From Multifurca ochricompacta (lineage: Eukaryota > Basidiomycota > Agaricomycetes > Russulales > Russulaceae), in NCBI GenBank assembly GCA_022496185.1, contig WTXG01000438.1:1-23330 (forward strand): a stretch of DNA of 23,330 nt, written 5' to 3'. The notes beneath the pieces were generated by a model. It worked only from the letters and a program-made list of their open reading frames with translations. It had not been told where the DNA came from and did not search any database. How positions within the stretch are numbered: position 1 is the first letter of the stretch; the number at the start of each line of letters is the position of its first letter. A program made the position numbers and the translations under genes. Below, one piece after another: positions 18,250 through 23,330 of the stretch.

Positions 18250-19657
18250 ATCTGGTTATTCAAGAAACAGTGAAGCTCCACATGCGTCCACCATTGGTCG
18301 GCATCGCTGCGATTCTCGTTCAAGGACGGAGGAGGAATGCCTTCCTTCCTTCCTTTCATTATTCGTGGCTGTTGCGCAAGGATTGGTGCTGGTGGAGGCT
18401 ACAGTCTTCCTTGGCCTTCTGGTGGGTTCTGTGGTGGTCCGAAGTGGTTCCCGAATGATGCCAGCCGGATTCGCGTTGGCTGCGTCGTTAGTGTCGCGGC
18501 GGTCATTGTCATGCCGCGTTCAGGAAACGTTCCGAACAACGATTGATCTATTCGAGTGGGGAGTTGTGGAATCGGTCTCTAGGTGAGTTTAGTTCTGTTC
18601 CTTTCTAGGCAATTCTAATTGCTTCGAGTTGTCTTCTTTAGATGTGCAGCGATGTTATCGATGGTGCGGGCTCGGGATGTCAAACCGGGACTTCGGGGTC
18701 GCGGTGTCAAGTTTCTTTTCGATGGATTCGATGGTCTCTTCGTGAAGTAAGCTTGCCTCAAGTCGGGGTTCAAGGATTCTGGGTTCACAGGTCCGTTACT
18801 CTGGACACTGTCGGTCAGGGATTGCTGACGAGCAATGTAAGGCGGTTTCGGTTTTCAGGTGGTATGTCTTCAGTTTCTGTTTGGGGAGTCCTCTTGCAAG
18901 AACTATAAGTCGGTTGTGGGATTCGATTGGAGCGTTATCATGCTCCGAGGTTGGGTTCGGTGTCAAAGCAAGGGACGCGTCGTCGTCGCCTTGCGGGTTC
19001 AGTGAGTCGTTTCTTTTCTCAGGTTCTGACTCTTCTATCAGGTTTCGATGTCGAGGTCGGTCTTCAAGAGACGTATCCCTTCAAGGTCGGGGTTCGGGGT
19101 TCTTGCGCGGTCGTCGCGACTTTTCTGGGTTTCGTACAAGGGACGACTCGTCACCTTGCAGTTCTGGTCCGGCAATCAGGATCACTGGCATTCGGGGTCC
19201 ATTCGGTGGTCTACCTCAACCACAATCAAGCCGCGGTCAGTACCTCGACCACAGCAAATCAATAAACGATCAAACGTGATCGAGTCAAACTATCAAGGTC
19301 GCAACCAAGACAGAATCTGGCAGTCAAGATCAAGACGATGATCAAGACAGATCGAAGGAGTCAGGCCGCGGTCACTACGTCGACCACGACGGATCAAGGA
19401 GTCAAGCCGCGGTCAGTACGTCGACCACGACAAAGCAAGGAATCGAAGCCGCGGTCAGTACGTCGACCGCGACGAATCAAGGGATCAATACGGATTGGAG
19501 TCAAGTTATCAAGGTCAAGACGATGACCAGGATAAGTCAGGTCACCAGGATCAAGATGGATCGAGTTCCGGTGTCGGAGTGAGGGACGCGTCGTCGTCGC
19601 CTCACGCGTTCGGTAAGTCGTTCGTTGGTTTCGGTTAAGTCTGTTCTAAGTTCGATT
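18250..19657 (-). other. Non-coding 5' interior of element D
   Basis: Some 1.4 kb between D's primer site and the integrase remnant has only short unrelated open frames on both strands and no Gag, protease or polymerase motif. It contains a ~55-bp direct repeat sharing AGGGACGCGTCGTCGTCGCC at 18971 and 19582, and the short tandem repeat at about 19225-19482. It may carry RNA packaging signals, as expected of a non-autonomous element, but nothing specific can be identified. Confidence 0.6.
19225..19482. repeat. Four copies of a ~41-bp GC-rich repeat in element D
   Basis: The core GCCGCGGTCAGTACGTCGAC occurs, exactly or nearly so, near 19231, 19366, 19404 and 19447; the last three are tandem (about 38-43 bases apart) with GA(G)TCAAG-type spacers. 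The core joins two palindromes, CCGCGG and GTCGAC. It lies about 190-440 bases inside D's 5' LTR, where packaging signals of LTR elements usually are. Confidence 0.75.
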
Positions 19658-19668
19658 AAGTCTGTTCT
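19637..19668 (-). other. Primer-binding site of element D, duplicated
   Basis: On the minus strand AGAACAGACTT (complement of 19658-19668) starts two bases after the 5' LTR and pairs perfectly with AAGTCTGTTCT in the LTR (complement of 19957-19967). A second identical copy is the complement of 19637-19647, 21 bases further in. The geometry matches element C although the sequences differ, again pointing to self-priming. Confidence 0.72.
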
Positions 19669-19670
19669 AA

Positions 19671-20188
19671 TGTCACAGTTAGGTGCGGAACTGTGTCGGG
19701 GATCGTGTGGGAGCTAGCCTCCCAAGTCGCGTCAAGATAAGTCAAGGCTCTAGGTCACAGCAAAGTCAAGTTCTGGTCAAGCCCATGATGAAGTCAGAGG
19801 GCACGCGCGTGAGATTCGAGGTCGACGGCAGAGACTCTAAGTCCTGCAACAAGTTCAAGATGATGAAGGCTCTCCAAGTCACATCTTGGAGAGTTCAAGT
19901 GGGGCTCTAACTGAGAGGATTCAAGGATTTCCGAAGCACCTCTGATTGAATACAAGAGAACAGACTTCGTCTGTCTCTCTACTCTAGTAGGTCTTTAAAT
20001 ACATGTAGAACTAGCTATGTCATAGTAAATAGAAGGTTCTAGGACTATGACATAGTATCTAAATAGTTGTGCAGTAGAATGAGCTAGAATTAAGGAGAAT
20101 TAGGAAGGGGTTAGGCCTCAGTAAGCCAAAACACCGGTGAAACACAATGTCAAGTCATTAGTAACGTCGCAGGGAGAATTCTGTCACA
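19671..20188 (-). mobile_element. 5' LTR of element D (518 bp)
   Basis: This copy drives D. On the minus strand TATTTAAAG is the complement of 19993-20001 and AAGTCTGTTCT, the predicted RNA start, the complement of 19957-19967, 34 bases from the TATA start. It is almost identical to the other LTR. Confidence 0.93.
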
Positions 20189-20193
20189 CCGAG

Positions 20194-22437
20194 AGCGTAT
20201 TCACCAAGTATTGGACATTCTGCACAAACATGATCTATACCTCAAACCAGCCAAGTGCTCATTTGAACAACGAAGCATAGAGTACCTGGGGGTTATCCTG
20301 GAAGGAGGACGGGTTCGGATGGATCCAGTAAAGTGCAAGGGATTCGGGAATGGCCCGTACCCACGTGTATCAAGGATGTGTGATCCTTCATCGGATTCTG
20401 CAATTTCTACCGACGATTTGTACAAGGATTCTCGGGTATGGCCCAACCACTGAATAGGCTGTTAAAGAAGGATACACCCTGGCACTGGGGAGATGAACAA
20501 CAACAAGCCTTTGAACAAATCCGAGACATTGTAGGCTCAGAAACCAGTTCTTCTGCAACCAGACCTGGAAAGACCCTTTGAACTCGAAGTAGACGCATCG
20601 CGTTTTGCAAACGGAGCCATACTAAACCAACGGGATGCACAGGATTGCTTCATCCAGTCGCCTTTTACTCCGAAACATTCTCACCGGCAGAACGGAATTG
20701 ACATTTGGGACAGAGAACTGCTTGCCATTGTGAAAGCACTACGACATTGGCGACCGTATCTAGCAGGAACTCCCCATAAAACCATTATCCACACTGATCA
20801 CTCCAACCTATTATATTGGAAGGAACCCCACAAGATTAGTCGACGGGTTGCCCGTGAAGTCCTGGAACTGGAGGAATATAACTTCGTGCTGAAACATATT
20901 GCAGGAAGTCGCAATGCACGCGCAGATGCCTTGTCGCGACGCCTGACTGGACAGTGGCAAGAAGACAATAATGATATCACGGTCCTGCCCGAAGAGGTTT
21001 TTGCGAAGACCGCCATCGTGAGCCTCCATGACATGGACCTATGGGCTCAAGTGTCACAAAATATGAACCAACACTTATGCGAGTCATGGGCAGACACATA
21101 ATCTGAAGAAGATCGACGGTCTTTGGTGGAAGGACGGGGATCGACTCGTTGTCACCGTGGCGACAACATTAAGAGGGGGGTGATCCATTTTCACCACGAC
21201 CTCCCTTCTGCGGGCCACCCTGGCATTGCAACACATATGCCCTGGCCAAACGAGACTACTGGTGGCCAGACATGAAGAAGGATGTGGAAACTATGTGAAA
21301 GGATGCGCGGACTGCCAAGCCAACAAAGTAAACACACACCCGCACCCACCAGCACCATTCCCGATCACACCTACGGCCTCATTACCGTTCCAGACCATTG
21401 CGATGGACTTTATAGTCAAACTCCCCATCTCCAGAGGATTCGACTCTATCTTGACCATCACTGACCATGATTGCTCTAAAGCGGCACTGTTCATACCCTG
21501 TAATGAGTCCGTCACAGCAGAAGGCGTAGCCAAACTTTACCTGGATCACGTCTACAGACACTATGGCCTCCCAGAAGATCATCTCTGACCGCGACCCACG
21601 CTTCACCTCCACCTTTGCCAGGGCGCTCTGTAAGACCTTGGACATCACCCAGAATATTTCGACCGCCTATCACCCACAGACTGATGGACAATCAGAAAGG
21701 ACGAACCAATGGCTAGAACAATCTTCGGTTCTGGTGCAATGGACGGCAGGACGACTGGGCTGACTGGTTAGCAATGGCAGAGTTTGCACACAACTCATGG
21801 CCCAACGGAACCACCAAGACCCCTCCATTCTCACTTATCATGGGATGGACGCCAAGGACCAACTGGACCAAGAAACCCACAAACGTCCCATCGGCTGCGC
21901 AGCGTATCAGCCAATGGGAGGAGATCAGGAAATCGGCCAATGAAAACCTGCTCAAGGCGCAAAGAACCCTATCCGAAAGGCCGTCGAAGTTCACACCTTA
22001 TCGGACCAATGACCTTGTCTGGCTGGAGGGAAAGAACATTCACACGTCACACCCCACGCTAAATTAGCTCCCCGACGTCACGGACCGTTCATGATAACAA
22101 GGAAGCTGTCAGATGTGTCATATGAACTCAAACTTCCACCCACATGGAGAATTCACCCAGTCTTCCATGCCCGACTTCTGACACCTTACAGAGAGACAGC
22201 CCTGCATGGGGAGAACTTCCCGAGACCCCCCCTGAATTAATCGATGGAGAAGCGGAGTGGGAAGTGGAGCGGATTCTAGATTCCTCGCGTAAAGGCCGAG
22301 GGCAAGTTACACTACCTAATCAAGTGGAAAGGATTCCCAGACTCTGACAACTCGTGGGAGCCTGCCGGGAATATCTTTGCCCGGCCCTTATCTCGGAGTT
22401 CCATGACCGACACCCAGAAGCGCCCAAGAATAGTTAA
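20194..22437 (+). pseudogene. pol: Pol of element C, part 2: RT end, RNase H, integrase, chromodomain
   Basis: The frame resumes at the D junction with RIHQVLDILHKHDLYLKP and VILEGGRVRMDPVK. RNase H carries ELEVDAS, WDRELLAIVKALRHW and HTDHSNLLYWKEP. The integrase zinc region has HPGIA, YWWPDMKKD, CADCQ; the core has [21 protein letters not shown] and [13 protein letters not shown], giving D, D and E. FAHNSWPNGTTKTPPF, DLVWLEGKNI, WRIHPVFHARLLTPY and the chromodomain (EAEWEVERIL ... LIKWKGFPDSDNSWEPAG) follow, ending at TAA 22435-22437. Around ten small indels (for example near 20331, 20540, 20640, 20698, 21060, 21290, 21570, 21730, 22065, 22300) and a TGA near 20379 break it. Part 1 has none, so some may be assembly errors. 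Confidence 0.92.
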
Positions 22438-22511
22438 AAGGATGACCCAGATCCCAAGAAAATCCCCAGTACATGCTCCCACAGCAACGTCCTACAACTA
22501 TTGAATCTATT

Positions 22512-23330
22512 ATGTCTTTCATCACTGCCAATGCTGCCATCGACGCTTTCGCCGCCACCACAGTAGTCGTCGAAAACTTCCCTTCCGCTCACCCTTCCAC
22601 ATGTCCCTCCTCACCCATCGACTACGAGGCCGCCGAAGCCCGAGTCAAGAACAGTCTCCCAACCCCAACGACGACTTTGAACACTGTGAAGAACCACATC
22701 CAAATGACCTGATAGGTATGGAGTCGGATGATGAGGTCCCCGAATTCCCCTTTTTTGTTAACAACCCGAACTCCTCCACGTACTACCCGTTGGAGATCAC
22801 CATGGGCGACGGGACGGTCGCGATCGCCAAATATATCTTCTACACCAATGGAGGGATGGATGTGGCCGGATGCATGAAGAAGGACGGTCCCGTTTATGGA
22901 GCTCCAGTATATCTGGAAGAAAGGTACACCGGTCGTCTACACACACCATGACCGACGAACAACTGGGGCACCTGGCCGCTGAAGATTCGCGGGCCTTCGC
23001 CATCGACGAGGTACTGAGCGACATGCGACTTCCGCGTCTCAAAGCCGAGGTAATGAGACTGCGGAAGAATCTAACTTTACGCAAAACACTCAACCAACAG
23101 TACAAAGAACACGCGAAGATGATGGCCCGCTGACCAACGGGATGTTCCAGGTTGAGCAGGAATTGGTGGAGATTCGAAAGAGGCTGGAAAAGGGGGATGC
23201 TTATCAGACAATTGCGGAAAGGTATGCCGACACCTACGCCCGACCCCTGCCCCACGATCATTGGGGGCTGCCCCCGTACTACTGCCGAATCGGTTTGAGA
23301 TGCCATGCACGAGAACCCTCGAGGAGAGAC
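22512..23330 (+). pseudogene. Frame after pol in element C (acidic, then coiled coil), unknown function
   Basis: Coding character continues in three successive frames after pol. The first starts at ATG 22512 (MSFITANAAIDAF, 22512-22712). The second, to 22951, gives MESDDEVPEFPFFV, STYYPLEITMGDGTVAIAKY and GGMDVAGCMKKDGPVYGAPV. The third has MTDEQLGHLAAEDS at 22948, then AIDEVLSDMRLPRLK and AEVMRLRKN with heptad leucines; after 23130 it continues as FQVEQELVEIRKRLEKGD and LPHDHWGLPPYY to the window edge. It sits where an envelope gene would, but no signal peptide or membrane segment is seen. The AIDEVL...AEVMRLR part resembles the module in D. It may be a third element protein or a captured host fragment. 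Confidence 0.6.

Larger units (their letters stand above)
15964..20188 (-). mobile_element. Element D: young non-autonomous LTR retrotransposon (4225 bp)
   Basis: Two 518-bp LTRs (15964-16481 and 19671-20188) enclose a 3.2-kb interior. The exact 5-bp duplication CCGAG flanks it (15959-15963, 20189-20193); excision with one duplication copy removes 4230 bases, a multiple of three, and restores C's pol frame. The LTRs differ only by C/T in AAGTCGYGTC and two offsetting 1-base indels (GGAGGGG/GGAAGGGG, GGCCCTC/GGCCTC), so insertion is recent. It reads on the minus strand: TATA and self-priming word in the LTR, primer site next to 19670, and purine-rich GAAGGGGTAA before the LTR at 16481. Gag, protease, reverse transcriptase and most of integrase are missing, so it needs proteins from another element. 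It resembles elements called LARD. Confidence 0.93.
12627..23330 (+). mobile_element. Ty3/Gypsy chromovirus C (5' LTR, gag, pol, extra frame), inserted in element B
   Basis: This is the best-preserved element: LTR 12627-13220, primer site 13223-13233, gag 13240-14754, pol from 14751 by -1 frameshift to about 22437, and a further frame to the window end. Element D interrupts the reverse transcriptase. Without D and one copy of its duplication, C occupies at least 6.47 kb here. The 3' LTR is not in the window; the predicted target duplication is CCTGC (12622-12626). Gag, protease with DSGA, reverse transcriptase with YMDD, RNase H, integrase and chromodomain, in that order, define a chromovirus. 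Confidence 0.93.

Noticed and set aside
18642..19341. Plus-strand frames of 88-132 codons in element D as genes
   Set aside because: They overlap in several frames, are rich in S, R and G from simple repeats, and run against D's transcription. No known motif is present.
19225..19482. CRISPR-like array
   Set aside because: Spacing is irregular, spacers are similar to one another, and the setting is a eukaryotic retrotransposon.
15964..20188. D's ends as an inverted-repeat DNA transposon (TGTCACA at both plus-strand ends)
   Set aside because: The terminal 518-bp repeats are direct, not inverted, with a 5-bp duplication and an adjacent primer site, so this is an LTR element. The short inverted ends are the normal LTR ends.
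22797..23306. Minus-strand 169-codon frame opposite the end of element C
   Set aside because: The plus strand shows coherent coding over the same bases, with a module shared with D. The minus frame has no recognisable motif and is open probably because of codon bias on the other strand.

Overview
The window contains no recognisable host gene. It is a nest of transposable elements, almost certainly from a filamentous fungus. The Ty3/Gypsy copies are Tf1-like chromoviruses with a chromodomain after the integrase and a proline-rich Gag, and their style fits a mushroom-forming basidiomycete. The lineage is inference; no host locus is present to confirm it.

Layout. At 1-143 lies the 5' end of a minus-strand Gypsy LTR cut by the window edge. 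At 160-2135 is a 519-bp LTR split by a 1450-bp non-autonomous hAT-like DNA transposon (171-1620). At 2137-3260 is a truncated Ty1/Copia polyprotein (protease, pre-integrase zinc finger, start of integrase). At 3261 Gypsy element A interrupts the Copia integrase. A runs LTR, gag, pol up to 10046 and carries three solo LTRs: E1 (3306-3817), E2 (5496-6404) and E3 (7939-8547). At 10047 Gypsy element B interrupts A's integrase; B's gag carries solo LTR E4 (11592-12189). At 12627 Gypsy element C interrupts B's gag just after the zinc knuckle. C has an open gag (13240-14754) and an open first part of pol. At 15964-20188 element D, a 4.2-kb minus-strand LTR element with almost no coding capacity, interrupts C's reverse transcriptase. 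C's pol resumes at 20194, ends near 22437, and is followed by a further reading frame to the window end. The 3' ends of C, B, A and the Copia element must lie beyond 23330.

The insertion order Copia > A > B > C > D follows from nesting. Decay agrees: A and B carry many TGA stops where C has CGA, as expected from CpG methylation and deamination. C's first 2.7 kb is open, and D's LTRs differ by one substitution and two 1-bp indels in 518 bp. E1, E2, E3, E4 and D have exact 5-bp target duplications; the hAT element has 7 bp.

Three observations stand out. First, the LTR families of C and D, unrelated in sequence at this site, share one geometry: TATA box, then 34 bases on an 11-base word whose exact complement lies 2 bases after the LTR, as in Tf1-type self-primed reverse transcription. 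Second, a coiled-coil frame downstream of the chromodomain is shared by C and D. Third, C's gag-pol junction keeps a -1 frameshift configuration also preserved in decayed A.
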